A program made the position numbers and the translations under genes. Below the pieces are notes generated by a model. The model saw only the letters and a program-made list of their open reading frames with translations, ran no database searches and had not been told where the DNA came from. A stretch of DNA of 64,000 bases from Siphonodentalium dalli. Lineage: Eukaryota > Mollusca > Scaphopoda > Gadilida > Siphonodentaliidae. The DNA lies in contig CP136068.1 of the NCBI GenBank assembly GCA_032622095.1, forward strand, positions 128,287,989 through 128,351,988, written 5' to 3'. Positions 53,644-64,000 of this stretch are shown here, in pieces. Each line of letters opens with the position of its first letter. Position 1 is the stretch's first letter.

Positions 53644-56160
53644 TATGTTATATAACTCTATATGTTGTGCACAATAGTACGATTGAGTTATCAATAAAGC
53701 AGCATAGGACAACTAGCCAGGCAGAAAAAAAACAGAGAAAAAAGGTGCTTATAAATTCACTCTGGAAATCTGCTGTTCAGCGCGTTTGTTAAGAATACCA
53801 TGAGTGATGACGACACTCATACTGCTTGTGTTTACATGCACACTAACATAATTACAATTTCATCGGAAAATTCCAATTGAAATATGAAAAATTAATAAAA
53901 ACTAAAGACGTAACAAGGTGGTCAGCGACAGCCGTAAAGACTTAATATAACAGTACACAATCACTCGCGCTCATCAATTCGTAACTCATGTGCCCTGCAT
54001 GCTCGACTGGCTCGACCCGACTAAGATCATAAGATCTTGTAAAAATCAATGCAAATTGAATGTAATGCCCATATGAAAAGGACATAGCCTTGTAAATTCC
54101 AAGTCAAGGCATAGCGCACCCCATTTATACATTGATAAATCATGGTGTATTACCATTACATACAAAACATTTAACCAACATGGGAGCCTATGTATCAGCA
54201 ATGTTGGGATTAATTGGACTCACCTTGCAGAGTTGTTACCATTTGAGACTTAAATATACAAAAAACAATAAACACAACCCAACACACACTTAAATTCGTG
54301 TCCCTACATGGTTGAAATGCGTTTCGTAGAATCGAGTAGATTAAATTCAATCCTGAAGTGCTCCAAAGACAACATACCAGACATTATTATAGAAATAAGT
54401 CTAAGGTGGTGCATACTAGCATTCCTCATCACTTGTATGTCATTTTATGGTATTACCTCACATAATACAAAAATATAAAGAGCGTATCTATAAAGGGCGT
54501 TTTTTTCCCAGAAGTAATTTTAAAGATGTGGTACCTGAGTATATCCCGTTTCGCCATGACTCCATCAAGAATTTACAAGAGTATGTCCTGTTTCACCAGA
54601 AGTGTGCGAGAGTAAAGCAGTGACACCATGTATTTACTATGAATTTACACGAGTATGTCCTTTTCACATGGGCTTTACATGGCTTTGACCGGAGTCGAGA
54701 CATATTTATAAACCACGGTTTACTTTAGTTTGTTGCAACATGACTCAACGAAGAATTTACTAGATCATCTTCTTATTTACTTGGGTTTACATTGGTTTTA
54801 CCAGCAGTTTACGAGAGTAAAGTGGGGTACACCAAGTCTTTATGTAACATCGCATTAACCTGGATGTTACTTACCCTTTTATTTAAATTTGGAGGTCCGA
54901 ACCCATGTATACATCTTTGACTACTTTAACCACTTAACCCTGATATATCCTTTTCTGAACAGCACTACCATCTTTTTACTATATTTTCATGAGAGCAAAT
55001 GAACACGGGAGAGGATAATCAATAAGTTGCATAACTTGTTCTCCAATCCCCTGTTGCCTTATCACATGTATAAATATATCCTATATTGTACTTTAACATG
55101 TGTATTCGTGGCACAATAAATATGTTACTACTACTATGCCTTTACTTGGAATTTATAACGATATGTCCTTATTACGTGTAGACCGGTCCCCAGATGAGGG
55201 TAGTGTCACACGAAAGGGTAGAAATTTTGACGCTATCTCCAATTATCCTTGCCCCATGGGGGTTCCAAAATACTGAGGTATCCAGGGCGGAGCAGGTGGA
55301 AAATATATTTGTTTGACCTTTTTGGTGTTTTTGACCTGCAAATTTCAGTACAATCAGGAAAACCAATAAAGTAAGACATCTGTTGAATAAAATATACTTG
55401 AATATCAGATACTTATTCTGTCTGGGTTGCTTAACATTTATGATGTGTAAAAAGTTATATTATCTAACAATTTTTGTGAAAAATTCACGAAAATGCCCCA
55501 AAAATGCATAAATTGCAGTGCTTTTTCAAAAAAGTTTTCCAGAAGATTTCCTATAAAATTTTCATTTTTTGGTATAAAGCTCTCATTGGTGCATCAAAAT
55601 TTTCAGCATTATATACCTGATATTAATATCAACATCACAAGCAATGATTTCCAACAAGCCGAGATATTTCCAAAAACTTAACCCACCCCGCCTAAAACTG
55701 ATTTTCTATCTGAAAATACCTATCAAGTCAGAATAGCCCGTTTTCATTCCTTTTTTTAACCCATTCAGAGTCTTATCATATATCATGGAATTAGTATTAT
55801 CTGAGGAGGTTTATGTTATGATAGAGTCTATTTTGTTTAAATATTTGATTTTTATTGGGTAAATTAGCTAAATTTTGATTATTTTTAAGTGAAAAATGTT
55901 TGAAAAATTCCCATGACTTTGTCAGCTTTATGGATACAGCTGCACAACATGCACCACAATAAGCATAAATTCTTCCCCAATATCAGACATGAAATGCTAT
56001 AATCATGCACCAGACCAGAATTAAGAAATAAAGGAAAACTTATCCCTACCCCAAGATAGTGTTCTCAAAGCTTTCAATTTTATGCTATACTAAACTCGAA
56101 AGGTCGTTCATACTAGTTGATAGATTTCATATCATAAATCGCAATAGTTCTGCCCACGGA
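53644..56160. other. No gene seen
   Basis: About 2.5 kb of AT-rich sequence. Scattered phrases about acgagagtaaag and gagtatgtcc recur loosely around 54530-54830, suggesting an old degenerate repeat. Confidence 0.45.
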
Positions 56161-56463
56161 TTATGTAATATCATCTTCACTATCACTGTCAATTTCATCA
56201 AATATGATGGTATCAGTCAATAGAATTTCTGTGCAACATCTTACGGGAAAGAATGGTTCAAACAACGCAGACTGCCTACCGGTCGTACATCTATGAAGTG
56301 CTACACCGGGAGTGGTTGATTTGGCAATGGTTGCAAGTCTCCACTGTTTTGCTATCATGTTGGCTCGTTTTGAGTGTATAATTAAAGATTCCTCACATGG
56401 TGGAAGTGCAGAAAGATCAACTACATTTTGCTGATTCTCAACTTCTGCTGGAACTTTGCCCAC
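56161..56463 (-). CDS. C-terminal coding fragment, LPPC...HSKRAN motif
   Basis: On the minus strand the frame after a possible acceptor (ttaagctag, just above 56463) reads VGKVPAEVENQQNVVDLSAL, PPCEESLIIHSKRANMIAKQ, then a middle part and an acidic end (FDEIDSDSEDDIT) before the stop. LPPC/T...HxxRAN...Q.W is a pattern I associate with the C-terminal part of an uncharacterised, often repeated protein family in marine invertebrates. There is no ATG at the start of the frame, and upstream exons are not identified. It could be a terminal exon or a pseudogene fragment. Confidence 0.4.
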   Translation of the reverse strand: MGKVPAEVENQQNVVDLSALPPCEESLIIHSKRANMIAKQWRLATIAKSTTPGVALHRCTTGRQSALFEPFFPVRCCTEILLTDTIIFDEIDSDSEDDIT

Positions 56464-58120
56464 CTAGCTTAATTCACTTTTCTCGAATTTGGACCATACA
56501 TGTATAAGGCACATGTTAACTCCTTGGTTGTATTAAGCGTGTCACTGTTCAAATCCCAATTCGTTCCTAAATAAGCCATGACTTCCATATTAGTCCATGA
56601 GCCAGGCTCCCCAAAAATGAAAAATGGTACCACCAATTTGGTGGACAAATTCTACCAAAGGTTTTCACAAAGCTCATAATCTGAAGTTTATGTCAGTGCT
56701 GGGGCATACTGGGGCAGTGTAGCATAGTGTGGAAAATGTGTGTTTCCATGGCAACGGAGAGTGTTTTTGGCCGGTATAAAAATATGCCTATAATGGTCTA
56801 TATCAAGAAAGTTTAATGCGGTAACTCTATGTTGGCATTGATATGGGGTGCTAACCTTGGTGGGCTTTCATTTGACACTGAAGATTTCACATCTAGAGGT
56901 CAATGTCATATACAAAGGTCAAGGTCATTGACCAAAATATTGGGTTTTTTTCATATCGGGTTATACATTTTCTACCCACTGAGTTTGTATATCAGATTTG
57001 AATATGTTATCTTTACTCGGAAATAATCTAGAGCATACAGGCTACAATGAGAACTGTGTTATTGTTGCAACCGATAAGGCAGTCTTGAGATATAGGCCTC
57101 TAAATTGTGTGGTCATTTTCCAAAATGGGTTGAATTGTGAATTTATTGACTAAAACATGAAACTTATACAAATATATGTTGGTTAGTCATAGGGAAAACT
57201 TTTTGGAGGACGTGCCCATGTGGGGGTGGGTCCAATGTCGTTATAAATTCAGGTTTCCATGACAACGGCACCATATAATTGAATAAAAATAAAAATAATT
57301 ACTAACTAATTAATGGTCTGGGCCTCTGAGACATAGAGGGTCAAGGTCAGTTGCCAAGGTCAAGGTTATTGGGGAAAATGTGATATTTTGGGCAATTTGT
57401 TTGTCAGTTGTTTCATATTCTGATACCCTTAGTGCATTAGCCATGGAAGTCAATACCCATCATAATGCAAAAAAATTAGGGTCCAATCACCATGTTCAAT
57501 TTGGTATATGGCACATTTTAATCACATTTTAATCTGAATTTTAAGTATTACCTCGTTATTGTAATTGTGACAGTACATAAGCCACGATGCATTACCATCA
57601 AGACCAAAATAACTGCAATTTTGTGACTTTAGTAACTAAAGCATGTAACTTCACATATGTGTTGCGTAGTTATAATGGACACTTTTTGGACGGAGTCCCC
57701 AGTGAGAGAGGTCAAACACGATACTGCACATAACTGTTTCTTTGTTATAGTGGAAACTTTTTAGAGGGGGTGCCAAGATGAGAGGTCATATATCCAGATA
57801 AAATATAGTTCCTATGTCAATGACATTAACTATTTGGGGAACAGTTGAAAAAGCCAAAGCTTACAGTTGACAATCTGACGAGCCTTGTGTTTATACAGAT
57901 ACAAAAGTCACGATCAAACCCGACTTAAGGGGTTTCCACACCTGAGCTATCTCAGGAAGTGGAAAGTCCAGACGGACCTACATATAAATATAGTTAATTG
58001 TTAAACCACCTGAAAGAATCTATGCTACCTGAGTTCACATCAAGCATATTATATAACAATAAAAATGTCACAAAGTTGACTTTAATCATATTTTAGAAGG
58101 GAGAGTTTTCGAGGAGGGTT
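56464..58120. other. No gene seen; loosely repeated motifs
   Basis: Phrases such as gtcatagggaaaactttttggagg (near 57188), ataatggacactttttggac (near 57672) and atagtggaaactttttagag (near 57746) recur, with a reverse-oriented relative near 59390. The frames present have no domain. Confidence 0.45.
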
Positions 58121-58640
58121 TCTCCGCAAGTATAAAAAAATTATTGGAAATGAATAATTGCCATAAACAGTACATGATCTGAACTAGTAAAAGGCTCGAA
58201 GGACTATTTACTAGAGAGCAACACTGCTTCAATAATTTCAACATAATGTTAGCTGTGTGCTGGAAAATTGAGAGCAGCCATTTGGAACAACAGTTACATT
58301 CAATAACCAGCGAATACAGTGTCGGTATGCAGGCCATGCACCCAAGCAGGGAGCAATCAACTGTAAATAGGCCACAATATTAGAGAAAGCTGTGAGTTGG
58401 GGAATTTGCGATGGATATTTGGCCCAAAATTATCAACTGAAAGCCCACAGGTTTACATGTATATCAGTTCTTGCAAAATTAATGCTTACAATGTTCCAGC
58501 ACACAGCTAACATTATGTTAACATTGCTGAAACTGTATTGCTCTCTATTGAATAGTCATTCGAGTCTTTTACTAGTTCGGATCAGATACTTTTTATGGCA
58601 GTTATTCATTTCCAATAAATTGTTACCTCAACTTGAAAAA
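58121..58640. repeat. Inverted repeat, ~150-bp arms with ~220-bp spacer
   Basis: Left arm 58121-58270 (ttattggaaatgaataattg, then taatgttagctgtgtgctgg) is mirrored by 58489-58640 (ccagcacacagctaacatta, then gttattcatttccaataaat) with about 15-20% differences. The antiparallel frames at 58086-58337 and 58392-58652 encode the same peptide because of this symmetry. Confidence 0.8.
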
Positions 58641-58719
58641 GTCAAATTTTAACAATAATATTGCCATGGGTTGGTCGTCCCCCCGTGCATCAGTGTTTTC
58701 GTCAACATATTCCTTTAGC

Positions 58720-59190
58720 AAACCCAACAGGTCACATCTCTCATCCGATCGTCACCAAACTTCATATGGATCTTCGAGGTGACATCCAGATGGGAGTCAT
58801 CAATATTTTCTGAAATTTGTTAAAAACATGGCCGCCAGCAGCCATTTGGATTTTACTCTTTGTAAGACTAAATCCTTTTGGTACACCCTACTAACGACAC
58901 CCTACTTGTCCGATCATCACTAAACTTCACATGGATTTTCGGGATGGCCACAAGATGGGAGTAATCTAATTTTTTCAGATTTCATTTTATAAACATGCCA
59001 CCGGCAGCCATTTTGCTCTTTGCATTACTAAATCATTTAGCACACACTACCGTCCACTTCCCTCGTCCGATCATCACCAAACTTCATATTTATCTTGATG
59101 TTAATTTACCAGATCTATCAAATGTTTTTGAATTTCATTGGAAAAAATGAACACCAGCGGCCATATTGGATTTTACTTTATATATATTTC
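58720..59190 (+). repeat. Three diverged ~165-bp tandem units
   Basis: The order ccgatcgtcaccaaacttca, then gatgggagt-like text, then ccgccagcagccatttggat, repeats with starts near 58747, 58911 and 59078. The cagcggccat motif also appears at 2828. Confidence 0.7.
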
Positions 59191-60294
59191 TTCATGTTGA
59201 TATCTAGTACTTAGACATTTCAAATTGCCACATACATAATCGTTCCATTGACTGTAACACGTGAAATTATCCCCTGTCCAAGTTGAGCTGCAGTGTCATT
59301 GACCCTTTCATTAATTTGTTTTCTTCAAATATATGATGCCGTTGCCATGGAAACCTGATTTTATCACGACACGGGACCCCAACCAAGGCACCCCTACCAA
59401 AAAGTGTCCCCTTTAACTGAGCATCATATATTTGAACTGTCATCCTTTAGTCAATAAAGCCACGATTCAGCCTTAAGGGATCCCACTATAAGTATCTAAC
59501 TCTATACTATACACTAGTCCGGGCGCTTGGTGTCAAAATTACACAACTTATGATAAAAGCATGAAACATGGCACATAATTATGTTCCTTGTACCATACTG
59601 ATCATTTTCAGATACAGGGCCCATCTAGATGGGACTCTCCTCCGCAACGGTTGCTAGGCAACTACCCGAAATAATAAAATGTATGTTATGGGGATGGTTT
59701 ACAACATTTAAACTATAGTAGTTTATTGGAGATTTAGTTGTATGATAACATGCAATGGTTGTGACATCATTTTATATCATGTTGTCCATAACAACCATTG
59801 CTATGCAACTACCCGAACAAGAAAATGTATGTTTTTTACTCTTCTCAGTGACACGTTGAGGCCTTCTAGGTGACGTGTCGATGCTAAACCTCACACCAAG
59901 TTAGTCTACATGACATATAACATTGCCCACACATTAGGTAGTGTATATTGTATACGGATATAGAGTTACTAGGGATAGCAGGTGGTAACCCACTGCTAGG
60001 GACCCACCCTAATTTTTTTTCATAAATCTTCAGTAGTCATAACACTTTGTAAATCACTAAACGCCTGGCGAAAATACTTAACACTATGTGTACTACCACG
60101 GAATCGATAGTTATATGGTTTTCATCGCACAGACATTCATTGTCTCTTTAGCAATGGTTCCTAGGTAACTACAACCCACTAAAATAATCCACTTAACAAT
60201 ATGTGGTCATATTTACAAAATTACAAATATTTCAGGTAAACTACATTTTTTCAGCTGCTTCCAATGAAGATTATTGGACTTAGAATTATTTATG
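59191..60294. other. No gene seen
   Basis: Mixed AT-rich sequence. Two phrases, gcaacggttgctaggcaact (near 59643) and aacaaccattgctatgcaac (near 59790), hint at further repeat units. Confidence 0.4.
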
Positions 60295-62140
60295 CCTGGT
60301 GAGTCAGGACATGACCAAAGAATGAGCGTGTATACATATTGGCCACACCCATGACAATGTAACCACTCAAGCTATACATATACACCCCACTCCTGACCAG
60401 AGTCACTCCATGTGTAAATAGTATACACATCGCCAATGGCCACAAAACCCTTCTGTAGATTCCATTACACTGCACACTCGGCCATTCATGCACTCCAGAC
60501 TTGAATACGAACCTCACCCATGACAAGCATACACCACATACAGTCACACTTTGCATACCCGTTCACACCACCATTGGCCATACAGTCACTCCATGTATAC
60601 ATAGTCGCCACACCCATGGCCATATAGCCACTCAATATATACATATACACCACACACATAACCATATATTCATTCCAAGTGTGCATATACAACCCATGCC
60701 CTATGGCACAGTCCTATATATACCAATACCCCGCACACTCGGCATTCATACACTCCGGATTTGAATATACACCTCACCCATGACAATCGTACACCAAATG
60801 TATTACCACACTATCACTCCTTGTATACCTATTCACTCCCCCATTGGCTCAAGGTTATTCCCTGTATACCTAGCATACCACACACATGGCCATTTAGCCA
60901 TTAAAGATATACATATACACCACACCCATAACCATAGAGTCACTCCAAGTATATATATATATATTTATATATATATAAACCCCACCAATGGCCATACAGC
61001 ACTTCTAATATACCAATACCCCGCACACTCGGCCATTCACACACTCAAGGCTTGAATATACACCTCACCCATGACAATCAGATATCAAATGTATCACCGT
61101 ACAGTTACTCCGTGTATACCTATTCACTCCACAATTTGGCCATACGGTCATTCACTGTATACATCTACCTATTCGCCACACCCGTGGTGATACAGCCTTT
61201 CAATGTATACTTATACCATGTAAACACGGCCATCCATGCACTCCATACTTGCATTTTCAGATTACCCATGATAATTCAGCCATACACCGTTAACTCATAC
61301 ACCACAGTTGTGGACACACAGTCACACCTTGGATACATAATCACTCCACCATTGGCCATATGGCTATGGTCACTCCCTGTATACATATTTGTCATACACA
61401 TAGCCATATAGCCACTCACGATATACGTATACACCCCACACTTGTCCATAGATTCACTCCAGGTGTACATATACACCCTACAATTGAATGTATATACCAA
61501 TACCCCTAACACATGGCCATTTGTAAATTCCATATTTACTTATACACATCACCCATGACAATTCAGCCACTCGCTGTATACTCATAAACACCAGCCGTGA
61601 TCACATATCTACTCCCTGTATACATATACACCCACCAATGACAATATATCAGTAACAGAAAAAATCATAGACATGCCATATAAATCCATAACACAATGTC
61701 ACTTCATATATACTCACACGCCAGCCAATGACCAACCAGCTGTACAGGTATGCATATACACTTCAACAATCATGACCATACAGTCATTCCATGTACACCT
61801 ATACACATTACCCTATTTGTCAATACACCCCACCCGTGATCATACAGCCAACATATGTATACATAAACCCCAGCCATGACAATACAGCCACCCAAGGTAC
61901 ACATGTGCATCCCAGACATGACCATACAGTCACTCCATATATACATAAACAACACAGATAACTGTGTAGCGACATTTGGGTTACACACACACCACTTCAA
62001 TTACCATATAGCCACTCCATGTATACATATTCACCTCGCACATGACCACTCCTTATACACGTATTCCTATCATCTCACTGTGGGCTCCATCACCATATAG
62101 CCACTCATAGTACAACTATTCACCCTACCTCAACAGTCAC
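60295..62140 (+). repeat. ~42-bp minisatellite with longer-period structure
   Basis: Units like ccatggccatatagccactc followed by atgtatacatatacaccaca recur about every 42 bp across 1.85 kb, heavily diverged. A composite marker (cactcggccattcatgcact, then cttgaatatacacctcaccc) returns near 60475, 60730 and 61027, so groups of about six or seven units were copied together. The His/Thr-rich frames on both strands are repeat products. A TA microsatellite sits at 60950-60980. Confidence 0.85.
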
Positions 62141-64000
62141 CCCCTGACTGCCATGTATTAAGTCAATCAATGTTGTTGCTAATGTGTGACAGTATCCAAA
62201 TAATATGGTCTCGCTCAGTTCCGTTCAAAACATGGCCCGAGACGTTTTTGGCAAAATTCCACACTGCTTCCTTTAAAATGAATTTGTCATATCTCATATG
62301 AGACAACCAGAAGAGATCATTAATTTTAATTGTAAGTTGATAAAGTAACATGGTTAATAACCAATTCAACAGTGTCACAATTTGCTACATTTTCCGAGCA
62401 GAGAATAATGGTTGGATATATGAGGAAAATCAATTTTGTTTGTTTGTTTCCATTTTGTAAGCCATCTTGAGTTATTTTGTCTACAAAACACATCAGTTTG
62501 ACATATTTAAGACAGAATATTATATACAAAACCCGTCGTCTGTGTGTGTCAATGTGTGTGTATAACTCGGTCACGCTTTTGGCGCGTTTATTACTTTTCA
62601 ACCATGCGTCCAACTTAGCCCAAATTTGGACCACTGCCAACATTGTGTCGTAGAAGATGACTCACCAACTCTCACGCCGATTGGTCAACGAATGCACGAG
62701 ATCGAACATGGTAGAATAAACGCCGTATTTGCACTCAATTAGACACTATTTCTTATGACGTAAACTTTGTCGAAATGACGTCATATGAGGTCACACACAA
62801 ACCCACACTTGCTTTGCTACTGTACAGATGAAACTTCCAAGCGTTCTACAATAACATTGGAAAAGGACGCAAAATTAATTTGTCATCATGTTGAGTGTGA
62901 ATATAAGTAAGGGCGTTGCTTTTGTCGTGGAATTTCATGGGTTGTAGAGTCGAACGTTCAATCATCGTTAGAACTGGGTGCTATTTAAAATATTAATGTT
63001 GTGCCCTGAATACCCTCGAACTGAAGAATTGGTAGGCGTCCAGAGGACCAGAACCTTTCGTACTAAACTATTGGCATTAATCCACTTAGACAATACCTGC
63101 AAAGTATATCAATATGTCGCACACGAACTACCCGTGCAGTGGTTCGATTATATAACTTAAATAGGGAAATGAAAGTTAATTATTCATACTGTTCGTCCTA
63201 AGGAATTCTGAAGGTGTTGGTGTGTGAGGCGTTCATGATATTGGACACCCACCCATCTGCTGGGCTCACCGCATCAATTATGACAACCCGCCTTAGAGCA
63301 AACTGGCTACAGCCCATGCGTGCATACCTGCTGAAGCGGGGGTGGTCAATACATTTCTTAGTGAAATACAGTGTCCCACGCCGCCATGCCGTGACAAGAG
63401 AAGCATACTATTAGCCATTCCATTTCTAATATAAATAAGAATCTGATCATGCACGCGAATACCAGTAAGTAACAAAGGACATTTATTTACCCGTCATAAA
63501 ATGACGGGAAATCCCCTAGTGAAACAATAAACACCTTTGATACCAAAGATATAGTTCATTTATTTGAAAAAATGGTCCAAACCTGAAAAGTTAAATTTTG
63601 CCGATTTTGATGTCAAATCTGTGATATAAAAATCCAATAATTCTATTATGTCAGTGGTTAAAATAGTAACAATTAACCAATTTGCATCATAAATGTTAGT
63701 ATTCAATGTATATAGGACAGAATAGTCAATTTTGTTCATCAACCACAACTTGCGTTATGATCATTGATGCTTTTGAAATTTAAAAATATGGGTTGGTCTC
63801 TTAAAGGCACGTGCGGCCTTAATTGTCGAAAATATTCATATTTGTTCCAAACACCGTAAACAGAAAAACAGTAAAACGCATACAGTTCCGTTCATATATA
63901 CCATGACCATAGCGTAAACAGCATGTTATCATAAATACTTACTATATTTTAACTAAGCAAGAGCCTGATTGTGTTGCAGAAGACAGCTACTGGCTAATCA
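62141..64000. other. No gene seen
   Basis: The sequence is AT-rich. Near 62517 tattatatacaaaacccgtc plus a TG run loosely resembles a Helitron 5' end without a matching 3' end. At 63492-63510 cccgtcataaaatgacggg forms a small 8-bp hairpin. The 60-105-codon frames lack domains. Confidence 0.4.

Noticed and set aside
62517-62830. Sixth Helitron
   Set aside because: A TATTATATA start and TG run are present, but no hairpin with a CTRR end could be found.

Overview
The window is eukaryotic nuclear DNA, AT-rich and very repeat-dense. It has GT-AG introns, a tRNA-derived SINE, non-LTR and LTR retrotransposons, Helitrons, hAT-like elements, satellites and minisatellites. It fits a marine invertebrate genome (a lophotrochozoan such as a mollusc would suit), but nothing seen here fixes the phylum.

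Only one ordinary host gene can be supported: a four-exon SLC16/monocarboxylate-transporter-like MFS gene on the + strand (exons 24296-24473, 28889-29032, 29422-30291, 36184-36308). The splice frames agree at every junction, giving 438 residues, and an AATAAA lies about 70 bases after the stop. Its first and third introns are loaded with mobile elements. They include a SINE (intron 1) and four Helitrons joined head to tail (31429-34189, intron 3) that together occupy a single A|T target.

The best-preserved mobile element is a complete Ty3/Gypsy LTR retrotransposon on the - strand (15462-23863). It has 734-bp LTRs differing at about two positions, a 4-bp target duplication, and intact gag and pol. 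Gag and pol are linked by an A_AAA_AAC slippery heptamer, a stop codon directly after it and a downstream stem-loop: a textbook -1 frameshift signal. Downstream of pol lies an extra 3' coding region, with a short membrane-anchored ORF and a tail that shares a module with a separate ORF at 46309-47166.

Layout: 1-1830, minisatellite arrays of opposite polarity around a small palindromic element; 2530-8240, nested repeats (a short and a long hAT-like element, and inverted arrays of a ~160-bp unit around a 0.9-kb core); 8240-9312, a degenerate ~155-bp tandem repeat; 9313-13767, a 68-bp satellite with a 1078-bp higher-order duplication; 14454-14810, a LINE relic; 15462-23863, the Gypsy element; 24075-24188, a near-perfect hairpin just upstream of the transporter; 24296-36384, the transporter gene with its intronic mobile DNA; 36784-41883, several TIR and foldback elements with target duplications; 41884-46308, mostly unassigned; 46309-47166, a retroelement-associated ORF; 48046-48253, twin 93-bp hairpins; 48984-50040, a mosaic LINE inserted in an older repeat; 50503-51716, an element whose terminal inverted repeats are made of 16-bp tandem repeats; 53060-53643, a fifth Helitron; 56161-56463, a C-terminal coding fragment; 58121-58640, a foldback; 60295-62140, a ~42-bp minisatellite; the remainder shows nothing supportable.

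All calls come from reading the sequence and recognising motifs. No database search or alignment program was run.
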